A stretch of 64,000 bases of DNA, taken from NCBI RefSeq assembly GCF_900114605.1, contig NZ_FOTP01000004.1:62001-126000 (forward strand). Direction: 5' to 3'. Both the position numbers and the translations under genes were made by a program. Source of the stretch: Bradyrhizobium sp. NFR13 (GTDB taxonomy: Bacteria; Pseudomonadota; Alphaproteobacteria; Rhizobiales; Xanthobacteraceae). The first letter of the stretch is position 1; each line of letters opens with the position of its first letter. Positions 1 through 9,221 of the stretch are shown here, piece after piece. The notes beneath the pieces were generated by a model. The model had not been told where the DNA came from. It saw only the letters and a list, made by a program, of their open reading frames with translations, and did no database searches.

Positions 1-1
1 C

Positions 2-499
2 AACTTTCAGCGCGGCGATGTACCTGGGATGCTCGCCGCTATCCTCGCGGAAACCGGTCTCAGCCCGAAGCGGGTCGAGATCGAGATTACCGAGGGCGTG
101 CTGATTGACGATTTTGCTGGCGCCATCGCGATCCTGCACGCCATCAAGGAACTGGGCGTTCGCGTTGCCATGGACGATTTTGGCACGGGTTATTCGAGCC
201 TGAGCTATCTGCAGGCTTTCCCCTTCGACAAGATCAAGATCGACCAGACCTTTGTGGCCAAGATCGAGGACAATCCGCAGTCCGCGGCTATCGTCCACGC
301 CATTATCGGGCTCGGTCGCTCGTTGAAGCTCCCGGTGATCGCCGAGGGCGTCGAGACCATTGCCCAAATGTCGTTTCTTGCGAGTGAAGGCTGCGCGGAA
401 ATCCAGGGCTTCCTGATCGGCCGGCCGCAGCCGATTGCGCATTATCAAAGCGTCGTGGCCAATGCCGGCGGTGGCATTGCAGTGAAGCGCGCCAGCTAG
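2..499 (+). CDS. EAL-domain cyclic-di-GMP phosphodiesterase, C-terminal part (5' end outside window)
   Basis: The reading frame is open from the first bases, so this is the last ~165 residues of a longer protein. It is the second half of an EAL domain, which hydrolyses cyclic di-GMP to pGpG in the cytoplasm. Visible metal and substrate motifs are EITE (residues 28-31 of the fragment), DDFGTGYSSL (58-67), KIKIDQTF (77-84) and AEGVET (114-119), followed by a QGFLIGRP end motif. All catalytic positions in this half are intact, so an active phosphodiesterase is likely. The EAL signature itself and any N-terminal sensor or GGDEF domains lie outside the window, so whether this is a dual GGDEF-EAL protein cannot be decided here. 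Confidence 0.93.
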   Translation, partial: NFQRGDVPGMLAAILAETGLSPKRVEIEITEGVLIDDFAGAIAILHAIKELGVRVAMDDFGTGYSSLSYLQAFPFDKIKIDQTFVAKIEDNPQSAAIVHAIIGLGRSLKLPVIAEGVETIAQMSFLASEGCAEIQGFLIGRPQPIAHYQSVVANAGGGIAVKRAS

Positions 500-843
500 C
501 GCATTTGATAGTTTAACGCCGCATTTTTCGTAGTTCTGTGATGATTGGATACGGTTGAGATCTTCTCATCCGTTGATAATCGCAGTGCTGTGCGATGCAC
601 CCAGCCTAAAATTCTTGTCAAATGAACTGAAACCCACCCGCGCATTCGTGATTGATCGTGAAGTCCCGTTCAGGTTGTTGAGTCCGATTTCAACAATACT
701 TGGATGTTGCTTTGCACCTAAGTTGTGGCTGTTACGGAAAGTGACGCGGCGAATAAACGAGTGGTCGTTTCCAGTGCGTGGAGACGCGCGATCGACCTCA
801 CTGTTGTCGAGGCTGATGCAACGGGTCTTGGAGCTGTCTTCCC
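500..843. other. Intergenic stretch with no supported gene
   Basis: This stretch separates the EAL gene from the AraC regulator. It is visibly richer in A and T than its neighbours over its first half. A 98-codon open frame exists (about 555-851) but has no ribosome binding site, no family resemblance and overlaps the AraC start. I see no repeat or RNA gene here; it presumably holds the promoter of the regulator. Confidence 0.5.
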
Positions 844-1794
844 ATGTATGAGATGAGTTCGTCTAAGCCGTTTGCGGGCGACAGAATTGCAAGCGGCTCT
901 GAGTTTTGCGGCGCTGAGTACACAAGCGCAACGGAAGCTCTTGGACTGCAGGTCTTCTGCCCACATCCATTGTTATCGGACATCGTCGAAGACATCTGGG
1001 ATTGGGATCTTCCCGATGGCTCCGCTGCACAGAGCATGACGGTACAATTGGCTCCCAGCGCCTATGGCGTTCTGGTGATGCAGTACCGCGCTCCCTTGAG
1101 CGCTGACTGGACCTTTGGGAGTGAAAAGGTCATGCGCGTCTGCCAGCGGCATGTCGCGGTGAAAATGCGGACCGGCATCGTGACGGTGCGTCCGGTCGGT
1201 CCGATCGGCGCTGTCATCATTCGCGTCAAACCGGAGGCGTCGGAGCGCATCAGTCAGTTGCCGTTCTCCGAATTTCGCGATCAGAAGATCGAGCTGTGTC
1301 ACATCTTTCGTAGAAGCGCATTGATGCAGATCGAGCGGGACCTGGCGCAGGCTCCGGACGCCGAGGCGCGGGTTGCGCTTGTGGAGGAATTCTTGCTGCG
1401 CCATATGCGGCCGGCGCGGCCACCCAGCCTGCTGGCTCAGGCGGCATCCAGCCTGCGGTTTGATCCATCGATATCGGTGAGCGATCTGGCGAGCCATCTG
1501 GATATCAGCGTCCGGCATTTGTCGCGTGGCTTCAAGGCGGCATTCGGCGTCGGCCCCAAGCAGTTCGCGCGCCTCGTGCGCGTGGAGAAAGCGGTCGCAG
1601 CCCGGCGCGAAGGCTGTGGCTGGAGCGATATCGCGCAGTCCTGCGGCTTCGCCGATCAGGCGCATTTGATCCATGATTTCCAGGCGATCATCGGCACTGC
1701 TCCCGAAGAAATTTTCCATCCACCTGGAATGAAAACGCTCCGGCCTCCGAATTCATCGCGGGGGCGGCTGTTCTTCAATCTGTTCATCGATTAG
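844..1794 (+). CDS. AraC/XylS-family transcriptional regulator
   Basis: A 316-residue protein with a divergent N-terminal region (possible ligand-binding domain) and a C-terminal AraC double helix-turn-helix at about residues 205-295. The first helix-turn-helix reads ISVSDLASHLDISVRHLSRGF and the second lies in CGWSDIAQSCGFADQAHLIHDF. The latter is the usual signature, with a proline-poor variant ending TAPEEIF. A GGAG box ends about 10 bases before ATG 844. Members of this family activate a nearby or divergent catabolic or stress gene. The cupin gene 127 bases downstream on the same strand is the obvious candidate partner. The effector cannot be read from the sequence. Confidence 0.88.
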   Translation: MYEMSSSKPFAGDRIASGSEFCGAEYTSATEALGLQVFCPHPLLSDIVEDIWDWDLPDGSAAQSMTVQLAPSAYGVLVMQYRAPLSADWTFGSEKVMRVCQRHVAVKMRTGIVTVRPVGPIGAVIIRVKPEASERISQLPFSEFRDQKIELCHIFRRSALMQIERDLAQAPDAEARVALVEEFLLRHMRPARPPSLLAQAASSLRFDPSISVSDLASHLDISVRHLSRGFKAAFGVGPKQFARLVRVEKAVAARREGCGWSDIAQSCGFADQAHLIHDFQAIIGTAPEEIFHPPGMKTLRPPNSSRGRLFFNLFID

Positions 1795-1921
1795 CCCCAT
1801 GCTTCTTTATATGCTGATCGCGACTCTGCTGCATTGCGTGAGCGTTTTGCGCCTGCAAGGCATCGGTATTCGTGCGTCGTCCTATATCGAAGCGACTCGC
1901 CGATTGAGAAGGAGAGGCGCC

Positions 1922-2455
1922 ATGAAGGCAAGAGTCGTGCGGTTACCTGAGGCCGTCGTAGGTTGCGGCAAGGATCTCCATTGGTTCGAGACCACGCCGG
2001 GAGATCTAATCGCCCTGCGGATCCATAGCCGGGATGTGGCTGGCGCGTTCACCATTGTCGAGGCACGCGTGTTGCCGCTCAGTGGACCGCCGATGCACAT
2101 CCACAAGGAGCGTGACGAGATCTTCGAGGTGCTCACGGGCGTCTTCCGTTTTCAATGCGGCGATGATGTCTTCGACATTTCCGCGGGCAGGACCGTTGTG
2201 GTGCCGCGCGGCGTGCCGCATGCCTGGGTCAATCTCGGGTCGCACCCGGCGCGATTGCTGTTCTCTTTCGTTCCAGGCGGCATTGACGATCTGTTCGAGC
2301 AGATCGGCAAGACGCCGCCGGACCAATGGGCCGCGCTCGCAGCGCTGCACGACAGCTTCATTACCGGACCGCCGATCGTGATAGAGGGGGCGTCGGAACC
2401 CTGTCGCGGAACCAAGACGACCAATGTCACCTTCCTGGTGCCGCGGTCATCGTGA
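1922..2455 (+). CDS. Single-domain cupin protein
   Basis: A 177-residue protein with one cupin barrel. Motif 1 (residues about 56-74, PPMHIHKERDEIFEVLTG) supplies His59, His61 and Glu66; motif 2 (PRGVPHAWVN, about 95-104) supplies His100. A divalent metal site is therefore complete. The ATG at 1922 is preceded by GAGAAGGAGAGG, a strong ribosome binding site, and is preferred over an upstream in-frame ATG with none. It follows the AraC regulator and could be its target. Small cupins of this kind include dioxygenases, isomerases and sensors; the substrate is not inferable. Confidence 0.85.
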   Translation: MKARVVRLPEAVVGCGKDLHWFETTPGDLIALRIHSRDVAGAFTIVEARVLPLSGPPMHIHKERDEIFEVLTGVFRFQCGDDVFDISAGRTVVVPRGVPHAWVNLGSHPARLLFSFVPGGIDDLFEQIGKTPPDQWAALAALHDSFITGPPIVIEGASEPCRGTKTTNVTFLVPRSS

Positions 2456-2492
2456 GCCCGGCTGGGGGCCGGCGGCGTCGCCTCATACTGTC

Positions 2493-2954
2493 TTACACCG
2501 GCAGTACGATCGAATACTTCACCTGGCTGAGGGCGAAGCTGGATTCGATCGAGGCGATGCCGTCGAGCCGCGTCAGCTTGTTCTTCAGGAATGCCTCATA
2601 GGACGACAGATCCGCCGCGACGACGCGCAAGAGATAGTCGCGGTTGCCGGTCATCAGATAGCACTCCAGTACTTCCTCCCATTTCGAGATCGCCTTCGCA
2701 AAACGGTTGAGGTCTTCCTCCTTCTGCCTGACAAGCTTGATGGAGATGAAGACGCTGACTGGCAGCCCGATCGATTTCTGATCGACCAGCGCCATGTAGC
2801 GGGTGATGACGCCGCGTTCTTCCAGCAATTTTACCCTGCGATGGCACGGCGAGATCGATAGCCCGACCTTGTCGGCGAGCTCCTGCATGGTGATGCGACT
2901 GTCGATCTGCAGTGCGGCGAGAATCTTGCGGTCGATTGCGTCGAGGGCTGACAT
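2493..2954 (-). CDS. Lrp/AsnC-family transcriptional regulator
   Basis: A 153-residue protein with an N-terminal winged helix (LDAIDRKILAALQIDSRITMQELADKVGLS, residues ~4-34) and a C-terminal RAM/AsnC ligand domain (from ~60; GNRDYLLRVVAADLSSYEAFL). Length and order are those of Lrp. The ATG giving MSALDAIDRK is the family-typical start. It is transcribed divergently from the E1-like dehydrogenase gene, with about 150 bases between them, the classic arrangement for an Lrp regulator controlling an amino-acid or 2-oxoacid catabolic gene. The arrangement recalls Pseudomonas putida mdeR next to mdeB, which is an analogy and not proof of the same substrate. Confidence 0.93.
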   Translation of the reverse strand: MSALDAIDRKILAALQIDSRITMQELADKVGLSISPCHRRVKLLEERGVITRYMALVDQKSIGLPVSVFISIKLVRQKEEDLNRFAKAISKWEEVLECYLMTGNRDYLLRVVAADLSSYEAFLKNKLTRLDGIASIESSFALSQVKYSIVLPV

Positions 2955-3106
2955 TGGGAAAATTCCATGAAATCTGAACCAGAACAATTCATTTATCCCA
3001 ATATGGCCGTGGTTGTCGCGATGAATTGAGAAAATCCCGCGAGGCTGCCTGCTAGAATGGCGACCTCATCACGAACCAGCACAGCTGGCCGACGCGGGAG
3101 CCCACC

Positions 3107-5491
3107 ATGCCGATCGATCACAATCGCCTGCAGACCCTGACCGCATTGGCGCGCAAGGTGCTCTGGCTCTCGTCATGGACCATCCACAACGCCAACCACA
3201 TCCGCCCCAATGCCGATGGTCTCAAGGTCGGCGGTCATCAGGCCTCAAGCGCCTCGCTTGCGACGATTATGTCGGCGCTTTATTTTTCGGTGCTGAAGCC
3301 TGAAGATCGCGTCGCGGTGAAGCCGCATGCGAGTCCGGTGTTTCACGCCATCCAGTATCTGTTCGGCAACCAGACCCGCGAGAAGCTGGAAAACTTCCGC
3401 GGCTTCAAGGGGGCGCAGAGCTATCCGTCGCGCACCAAGGATATCGACGATGTCGATTTCTCCACCGGATCTGTCGGCCTCGGTGTCGCGCAGACATTGT
3501 TCTCGTCACTGGTGCAGGACTACGTCTCGGCGCATGGCTGGATGAAGGACCGCCGCGAGGGGCGGATGATGGCGCTGGTCGGCGATGCCGAGATGGATGA
3601 GGGCAATATCTTCGAGGCGCTGCTGGAAGGCTGGAAGCACGGGTTGCGCAATACCTGGTGGGTCGTCGACTACAATCGCCAGAGCCTCGACGCCGTGGTG
3701 CGCGAGGGGCTGTGGGAGAAGTTCGAATCCATGTTCCGCAATTTCGGCTGGGACGTGGTGATCGTGAAGTATGGCCGCCTGATGCAGACGGCCTTTGCCG
3801 AGCCCGGCGGCGGCGCGTTGAAGACCTGGATCGACAATTGTCCGAACCAGATCTATTCGGCGCTGTGTTTTCAGGGTGGCGCGGCGTTCCGCAAGCGGCT
3901 CAACGACGAGATCGGCGATCAGGGTCCGGTGTCGCGCCTGATCGAGGCGCGCAGCGACGAGGAACTGCTGGCGCTGATGTCCAATCTCGGCGGCCACGAC
4001 ATGGCCAGCATGATCGAAGCCTTCGAAGCGGTCGATCACGATCGTCCAGTCTGTTTCATCGCCTACACCATCAAGGGCATCGGCCTGCCGTTCCAGGGCC
4101 ATAAGGACAATCACGCCGGCCTGATGACGCCGACGCAGATGGAGACCTGGCGCGCGGCGCAGAATATCCGGCCCGGCCATGAATGGGACAGGTATGAGGG
4201 ACTGCCGCAGGATGCGGCGACGCTGGATGCGTTCCTGAAAGATGTGCCCTTCGTGCAGCAGGGCACGCGACGCCTGAGCGCGCCTGCTATCGATGTCCCC
4301 GCGCATCTGTCGTTCAAGCCGTCGCCGGAAATGTCGACGCAGCAGGGTTTCGGCCTCGTGCTGCATGAGCTGGCACGTGGCGATACCGAACTGGCGTCGC
4401 GTATCGTGACCGCGTCGCCCGATGTCACCGTGTCCACCAATCTCGGCGCCTGGGTCAATCGCCGCGGGTTGTTCGCGCGTGCCGAGAAGGCCGATCATTT
4501 CCGCAGCGAGAAGATTCCCTCGACCTTCAACTGGGACTTCTCGCCGAAGGGCCAGCATCTCGAACTCGGCATTGCCGAGGCCAACCTCTTCATCCTGATG
4601 TCGGCGCTGGGCCTGTCGAGCAGCATCAACGGCGTCCGCCTGCTGCCGGTCGCGACGCTGTACGATCCCTTCATTGAGCGTGGTCTCGATCAGCTCAATT
4701 ATGCCTGTTATCAGGATGCCCGCTTCATGATGGCTGCAACGCCGTCGGGCATCACGCTGGCGCCGGAAGGCGGCGCGCATCAGTCGATCGCGACGCCACT
4801 GATCGGCATGGCGCAGGATGGTCTCGCCTCGTTCGAGCCGGCTTTCGTCGACGAACTCGCTGTGATCATGGGCTGGGGATTCCAGCACATGCAGCGCGAC
4901 GCGGGGACCGATGAGGCCGGCCAACGCACGGGCGGCTCGGTGTATCTGCGGCTGTCCACGCGCACGATCGAACAGCCACAGCGCATGATGACGCCGGAGC
5001 TGCGGGAGGGCATCACCGATGGCGCCTATTGGCTGCGTAAGCCGGGCGCCAATTGCGATCTGGTGATCGCCTATACCGGCACGCTGGCGCCGGAGGCGAT
5101 CGAGGCAACGGGATTGCTCGGCGACAGCCATCGCGACATCGGCCTATTGGCGATCACCTCAGCGGATCGTCTCCATGCCGGCTGGACATCGGCGCGGAAA
5201 ATTCGCCGCGACAGGCGTAATCCGCAGCATCTGAGCCATATCGAGAAGCTGCTGCAGCCGCTGCCGCGCGATTGCGGCATCGTCACCGTGCTCGACGGCC
5301 ATCCCGCGACTTTGGGCTGGATCGGCAGCGTCTGCGGTCATCGTATGGAAGCGCTGGGCGTCGACCAGTTCGGCCAGACCGGCACGATCGACGACCTTTA
5401 TCGCCATCACGGCATCGACGCGAATGCGATCGTCGACGCGGCGGAGGAGCTGAGCGGCGTGCCGGTGCTGCACCGGAAGATGGCAGTGTGA
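3107..5491 (+). CDS. One-chain (homodimeric-type) 2-oxoacid dehydrogenase E1 / transketolase-like enzyme, MdeB-like
   Basis: A 794-residue thiamine-diphosphate enzyme of the AceE/MdeB class. The ThDP-Mg motif runs GDAEMDEGN (~159-167) to DYNRQSLD (~188-195), with the usual ~30-residue spacing. HxxN/HAS segments near the N-terminus (GGHQASSAS, KPHASPVFH) match substrate-channel regions of AceE, and the C-terminal third has the transketolase pyrimidine and C-terminal domains. It is shorter than AceE (~890 residues). No E2 or E3 gene is adjacent, so it either borrows subunits encoded elsewhere or acts as a transketolase-like enzyme. The divergent Lrp gene suggests induction by an amino acid or its 2-oxoacid (for example 2-oxobutyrate from methionine). 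Confidence 0.85.
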   Translation: MPIDHNRLQTLTALARKVLWLSSWTIHNANHIRPNADGLKVGGHQASSASLATIMSALYFSVLKPEDRVAVKPHASPVFHAIQYLFGNQTREKLENFRGFKGAQSYPSRTKDIDDVDFSTGSVGLGVAQTLFSSLVQDYVSAHGWMKDRREGRMMALVGDAEMDEGNIFEALLEGWKHGLRNTWWVVDYNRQSLDAVVREGLWEKFESMFRNFGWDVVIVKYGRLMQTAFAEPGGGALKTWIDNCPNQIYSALCFQGGAAFRKRLNDEIGDQGPVSRLIEARSDEELLALMSNLGGHDMASMIEAFEAVDHDRPVCFIAYTIKGIGLPFQGHKDNHAGLMTPTQMETWRAAQNIRPGHEWDRYEGLPQDAATLDAFLKDVPFVQQGTRRLSAPAIDVPAHLSFKPSPEMSTQQGFGLVLHELARGDTELASRIVTASPDVTVSTNLGAWVNRRGLFARAEKADHFRSEKIPSTFNWDFSPKGQHLELGIAEANLFILMSALGLSSSINGVRLLPVATLYDPFIERGLDQLNYACYQDARFMMAATPSGITLAPEGGAHQSIATPLIGMAQDGLASFEPAFVDELAVIMGWGFQHMQRDAGTDEAGQRTGGSVYLRLSTRTIEQPQRMMTPELREGITDGAYWLRKPGANCDLVIAYTGTLAPEAIEATGLLGDSHRDIGLLAITSADRLHAGWTSARKIRRDRRNPQHLSHIEKLLQPLPRDCGIVTVLDGHPATLGWIGSVCGHRMEALGVDQFGQTGTIDDLYRHHGIDANAIVDAAEELSGVPVLHRKMAV

Positions 5492-5499
5492 GTTCTTAA

Positions 5500-5555
5500 C
5501 CTCTCCTCGCCCTTTGCGGGGAGAGGTCGCCGCGTCTTCGCGGCGGGTGAGGGGC
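5500..5555. repeat. Double-hairpin palindromic intergenic repeat
   Basis: Just after the E1 gene, two hairpins stand side by side: CCTCTCC/GGAGAGG (arms 5500-5506 and 5520-5526) and CGCCGCG-tctt-CGCGGCG (5528-5545), followed by GGTGAGGGG. This resembles the small palindromic elements scattered between Bradyrhizobium genes. It may also act as a transcript 3' end stabiliser or terminator, although there is no T-tract. Confidence 0.6.
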
Positions 5556-5614
5556 ATGGCACGGCCTCACCACAGGCTTAGAATTCACGGGTCGGAATGT
5601 GCGGCGGCCTCACC

Positions 5615-5766
5615 GGTGTCATCCCCGCGAAGGCGGGGATCCATAATCACGGTTGGCGCAATTGAAGCGGCAGAGTCACGACGTCAGCGCTTCTTCAAAA
5701 TCTCTGGCGTGTATGGGTCGTTCCCGCCCCGCGCACGCCTTTGGCGTGCTAGGCGGGGACGACACC
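5615..5766. repeat. MITE-like element with 14-bp terminal inverted repeats
   Basis: About 152 bp bounded by GGTGTCATCCCCGC at the left and GCGGGGACGACACC at the right. The ends are inverted repeats with one mismatch. It contains a second inner palindrome (GCACGCCtttGGCGTGC, about 5733-5749) and no coding capacity. The size and structure fit a non-autonomous miniature element. Copies elsewhere in the genome cannot be checked here. Confidence 0.6.
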
Positions 5767-5783
5767 TGAGTTTTGGTCGCGCC

Positions 5784-6020
5784 TCAAAACGCCTTGAACG
5801 TGATGATCGTGTGCGTGTCCTGGATGCCCGGGATGGTCTGGACCTTCTCGTTCACGAAATGGCCGATGTCGGTGGCGTTATCGACGTAGAACTTCACCAG
5901 CAGGTCGTAATGCCCGGCGGTGGAATAGATCTCCGAGGCGATTTCGGCTTCGGCCAGCGCGTTGGCGACGGCATAGGACTGGCCAAGCTTGCACTTGAAC
6001 TGGACAAAGAAGGGGACCAT
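5784..6020 (-). CDS. Stand-alone Lrp/AsnC ligand-binding (RAM) domain protein
   Basis: A 78-residue protein that is only the RAM half of an Lrp regulator (VQFKCKLGQSYAVANALAEA, HYDLLVKFYV, VQTIPGIQDTHTIITFKAF), with no DNA-binding domain. Such proteins form rings and bind amino acids, or modulate full-length Lrp partners. The ATG giving MVPFFVQFK is the family start; longer in-frame starts upstream add residues without homology. It lies between the intergenic repeat element and thiD, transcribed toward the repeat. Its partner could be the Lrp regulator 3 kb away, which is speculation. Confidence 0.88.
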   Translation of the reverse strand: MVPFFVQFKCKLGQSYAVANALAEAEIASEIYSTAGHYDLLVKFYVDNATDIGHFVNEKVQTIPGIQDTHTIITFKAF

Positions 6021-6173
6021 CGGGATTCTCCGGAAACGGGCGATTTTAGAGATCATCAAGCCCAAAACAGGGGGCGGCGCAAGCCGCCAGCATGTCGCCA
6101 CCTTGTCGGTCCGGCAATAGAGGGCTAGGACTGAGACGCCCGCTTATCACTTGATCTCGCGCGAGTTTTTCCG

Positions 6174-6974
6174 ATGCCCACACCCATTGCCCTGACCATT
6201 GCCGGGTCAGATTCCTCAGGCGGCGCCGGCATCCAGGCAGACCTCAAGACCTTTGCGGCGCTCGGCGTCTACGGCGCCTCGGTGATCTCCGCGCTGACGG
6301 CGCAGAACACCAAGGGCGTCACCGGCATTCATCAGGTGCCCGCGGAGTTCGTGAGCGAGCAGATCAATGCCGTGTTTGTCGACCTTGCCGTCGGCGCGGT
6401 GAAGATCGGCATGGTCGCGCAGCGCGATGTGATCGAGGCCATCGCCGCCGGCCTCGCCACATGGCAGCCGAAACATGTGGTGCTCGATCCGGTGATGGTC
6501 GCCACATCAGGCGATCGCCTGCTGGCGCCGGAAGCCATCGCGGCGCTGCGCAGCACGCTGATCCCGCTGGCGGATATCATCACGCCGAACCTGCCGGAGG
6601 CCGCCGCACTGCTCGACGAGCCGATGGCAGAGGGCGATGCTGCGATCGAGGCGCAGGGCAAACGTTTGCTCGCGCTCGGCTGCAAGGCTGTGCTGATCAA
6701 GGGCGGCCACGGGACCGGCCCGGAGAGCACCGACTATTTCATCACCGTAGACCGCGCCATTGCGTTGCCGGCAGCGCGGGTGTCCACGAAGAATACCCAC
6801 GGTACCGGCTGCACGCTGTCATCAGCGATCGCGGCTGGTCTCGCCAAGGGGCAGGACATGGAAGCCGCCGTCCGCGCGGCGAAAGCCTATGTCACGGCAG
6901 CGATCGCTGCGGCTGATCGGTTTACGGTCGGGCATGGCCACGGCCCGGTCCATCACTTCCACACCTCTTACTGA
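6174..6974 (+). CDS. thiD: Hydroxymethylpyrimidine/phosphomethylpyrimidine kinase
   Basis: A 266-residue ribokinase-fold kinase that phosphorylates HMP and then HMP-P in thiamine synthesis. The N-terminal substrate motif [18 protein letters not shown] (10-27) and the C-terminal anion-hole motif [12 protein letters not shown] (207-218) are both intact, as are [13 protein letters not shown] and the KGGHG segment. Full length for the family. It is monocistronic here. I looked upstream for a thiamine pyrophosphate riboswitch and saw no recognisable thi box, so regulation is not evident. Confidence 0.95.
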   Translation: MPTPIALTIAGSDSSGGAGIQADLKTFAALGVYGASVISALTAQNTKGVTGIHQVPAEFVSEQINAVFVDLAVGAVKIGMVAQRDVIEAIAAGLATWQPKHVVLDPVMVATSGDRLLAPEAIAALRSTLIPLADIITPNLPEAAALLDEPMAEGDAAIEAQGKRLLALGCKAVLIKGGHGTGPESTDYFITVDRAIALPAARVSTKNTHGTGCTLSSAIAAGLAKGQDMEAAVRAAKAYVTAAIAAADRFTVGHGHGPVHHFHTSY

Positions 6975-7000
6975 TCCCGTCACGTCGCCCGCGCCGGGCC

Positions 7001-8782
7001 TCAGGCCGCCTTGGCGTGATCGGTCGGCGTTTCACGCAGGGTGACAAAGAACTGCTTCACCTGTTCGGCGAGATCGCCGGCGGCCGAGGAGACGTTGCCG
7101 GAGGCGCTGAACACGCCGTCGGCCGAGCGGTTGGTTTCGTTGATCGCCACGTTGACCGCCGAGATGTTTGACGCCAGCATCTGGGTGCCGGATGCGGCCA
7201 TCTGCACGTTCTGGGAAATTTCCCGCGTCGCTGCGCCCTGCTGCTCCATGGCGCTGGCGATTGCGGTGGTGACCTCGTCGATCTCACGCATGGCCAGCGC
7301 AATCTCCTTGACCGAGGCCACGGCCGTCGTGGTGGTGGCCTGAATACCCGCGATCTGCTGCGCGATCTCGCCCGTTGCCTTCGCGGTTTGACTGGCCAGC
7401 GATTTGACTTCGGATGCCACGACGGCGAAGCCGCGGCCGGATTCGCCGGCGCGGGCTGCCTCGATGGTGGCGTTGAGTGCCAGCAGGTTGGTCTGTGCGG
7501 CGATGGCCTGGATCAGGTCGACCACGGATCCGATCCGCTGGGCGGCCTCGGCGAGGCCTTCGATCTCCGATTCGGAACGGTTGGTCGTGGCGCCCGCCGT
7601 TGTGACGGTCAATGTCGCGCGCTCGATCTGACGGCCGATCTCCATGATCGAACTCGTCAACTCCTCTGCTGCTGATGCGACGGTCTGAACGTTGGTCGCC
7701 GTTTCCTCTGATGCACCTGCTGCAGAAATAGCCTGCTGCGCGGCGTCGCTGGCAATCCCCGTCAGAGACTGCGCGGTGTGCTTGAGTGTGCCGGCATTCT
7801 CGTCCACCGTCGCCAGCAATCCGTTGGCGGTGATGCGGAAGCTCTCAACGGTGCGCTCGATGTGACGATTGCGCGCTTCACGTTCAGCCACTTCGATCGC
7901 AATACCTTTCGCGGCTTCCTGCTGTGCGATGACATTGTCGCGGAACTTGGCGACGGCGCCGGCGACCGTGCCGATCTCGTCGGCACGCCGCGCAGTGTCG
8001 AACGCCGCGGTGGTATCGCCGCCCGACAGGCGCACGGAATCCCTCACTAATTCGATCATCGGTTTGACGATTCCGAACCGGCCGATCAGGAATCCCGACG
8101 CCAGTCCGAACAGCACGCCGATTATCGTTGCCAGTATCAGCAGCCGCGAGGTCGTGACATATTCCTCCGCTGCGGCTTGGGTGTAGAGATCCACGCGATC
8201 GAGCAGACGGTTCGAGACGGCGCGCATCGCGGTCCGCACTTTCTCCGCTGCCTCGCGGCCTTTCACGGCGGCCTCACGCAGCCGATTGGTTTGCTCGTCG
8301 AGCTGCACATCGGTCGCAGCGCTGGCGAGCTTGATGGTGGTTTCCAGGTTATTCTTGTACGCCGCGAGTGCTTCGTTCACGGCTGGCAACATGGCGCGCG
8401 TCTGTTCGTCGCGGGTTTCCTGGATGTTGGCGATGCCGGCTTCCAGCGACTTCAACTGCGCGTCGATATCCTGTTTGGTTTGCGCGACGTTCTGCGGCCG
8501 GGGGTCCAGCGCAAGACGGAATTCGGCGCGATTGAGCCCGATGACTTCCTGGTTCGCGCGTGCGCCCGTCAAGGCGCGCTTCGACGCCTTGCTCATGTTG
8601 GTCGCGCCTTCATCGAGCCTGGCCATCGCACTGATGCCGAGCCAGCTCAGACCAATGGAGATCGACGCCATCAGGCCGACGATTGCCAGGATTTTGGTGA
8701 GTACGTTGAAACGGGCGAGAAACGTCACGAGCGCCTCCAGGTGTTGGCTGAGGATGGCATGCCCGTTTGGTGTCGCGGACAT
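7001..8782 (-). CDS. Methyl-accepting chemotaxis protein (transmembrane chemoreceptor)
   Basis: A 593-residue receptor. TM1 lies at ~28-52, a periplasmic four-helix-bundle-like sensor at ~53-212 ([21 protein letters not shown]), TM2 at ~213-234, a HAMP domain at ~235-290, and the cytoplasmic signalling hairpin contains the conserved tip [21 protein letters not shown] CheR-docking pentapeptide is not evident at the C-terminus (...DHAKAA). The ATG giving [10 protein letters not shown] is chosen because the region before it reads as non-coding. It is likely to feed the CheA-CheY pathway controlling the flagellum encoded at the other end of the window. The ligand is unknown. Confidence 0.93.
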   Translation of the reverse strand: MSATPNGHAILSQHLEALVTFLARFNVLTKILAIVGLMASISIGLSWLGISAMARLDEGATNMSKASKRALTGARANQEVIGLNRAEFRLALDPRPQNVAQTKQDIDAQLKSLEAGIANIQETRDEQTRAMLPAVNEALAAYKNNLETTIKLASAATDVQLDEQTNRLREAAVKGREAAEKVRTAMRAVSNRLLDRVDLYTQAAAEEYVTTSRLLILATIIGVLFGLASGFLIGRFGIVKPMIELVRDSVRLSGGDTTAAFDTARRADEIGTVAGAVAKFRDNVIAQQEAAKGIAIEVAEREARNRHIERTVESFRITANGLLATVDENAGTLKHTAQSLTGIASDAAQQAISAAGASEETATNVQTVASAAEELTSSIMEIGRQIERATLTVTTAGATTNRSESEIEGLAEAAQRIGSVVDLIQAIAAQTNLLALNATIEAARAGESGRGFAVVASEVKSLASQTAKATGEIAQQIAGIQATTTTAVASVKEIALAMREIDEVTTAIASAMEQQGAATREISQNVQMAASGTQMLASNISAVNVAINETNRSADGVFSASGNVSSAAGDLAEQVKQFFVTLRETPTDHAKAA

Positions 8783-9221
8783 CGGTCCCGCTGACTTTGG
8801 CAGCGGGAGATTAATCTTCGATGAAACCAAAAGTAGTGTGGTTTTGCGCGGCGTCTTGTGGTGGTGGTATGTTTCTGCGCATCGCCTTTGTGTGCAGCCT
8901 GGCAATGCTGAAGGCGTATTTCACACCGGCCGCTGCGCCTTCCGATTGCGCACGGGGCAGTTTGATCGTGGCGGAGATTCAGGTCAGCAAAGCGCGTGCG
9001 CCAATAGGATAGTTCGCCGGGATACATGTCAGGTGGCTGCGCTTGCCGCGTTATCCTCAGCCATCGCCGTCAAGCTGCTAAAAACATCTCCCCCGAAGCG
9101 CCTGTGGCCCTTGCAGAGGCTTCCTGCGACACTCTGTCGTCGATCTGTCATCCCGGCTTGATATCAGCCGAACAGCAAATGGGTTGTCCGATTCTTCCGG
9201 ACACGCTGGGCGGAACCTTCG
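8783..9221. other. Divergent intergenic region between the chemoreceptor and pmtA
   Basis: About 440 bases with no convincing gene. It should hold the promoters of both flanking genes. Close to pmtA there is an inverted repeat TGTCCG-N7-CGGACA (about 9186-9204), a possible operator or leader hairpin. Short open frames here lack ribosome binding sites and family resemblance. Confidence 0.45.

Noticed and set aside
555-851. 98-codon frame upstream of the AraC regulator
   Set aside because: No ribosome binding site, composition unlike neighbouring genes, and overlap with the AraC start.
3506-5131. Long open frame antisense to the E1-like gene (about 540 codons)
   Set aside because: A shadow frame from high-GC codon bias; His/Arg/Gln-rich with no motif, while the plus strand encodes a full thiamine-diphosphate enzyme.
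6100-6173. Thiamine pyrophosphate riboswitch before thiD
   Set aside because: The leader is too short and lacks the conserved thi-box segments.
8821-9012. Cys-rich short frame upstream of pmtA
   Set aside because: It reads as intergenic sequence: no start signal, no conserved motif, and it lies in the expected promoter region.
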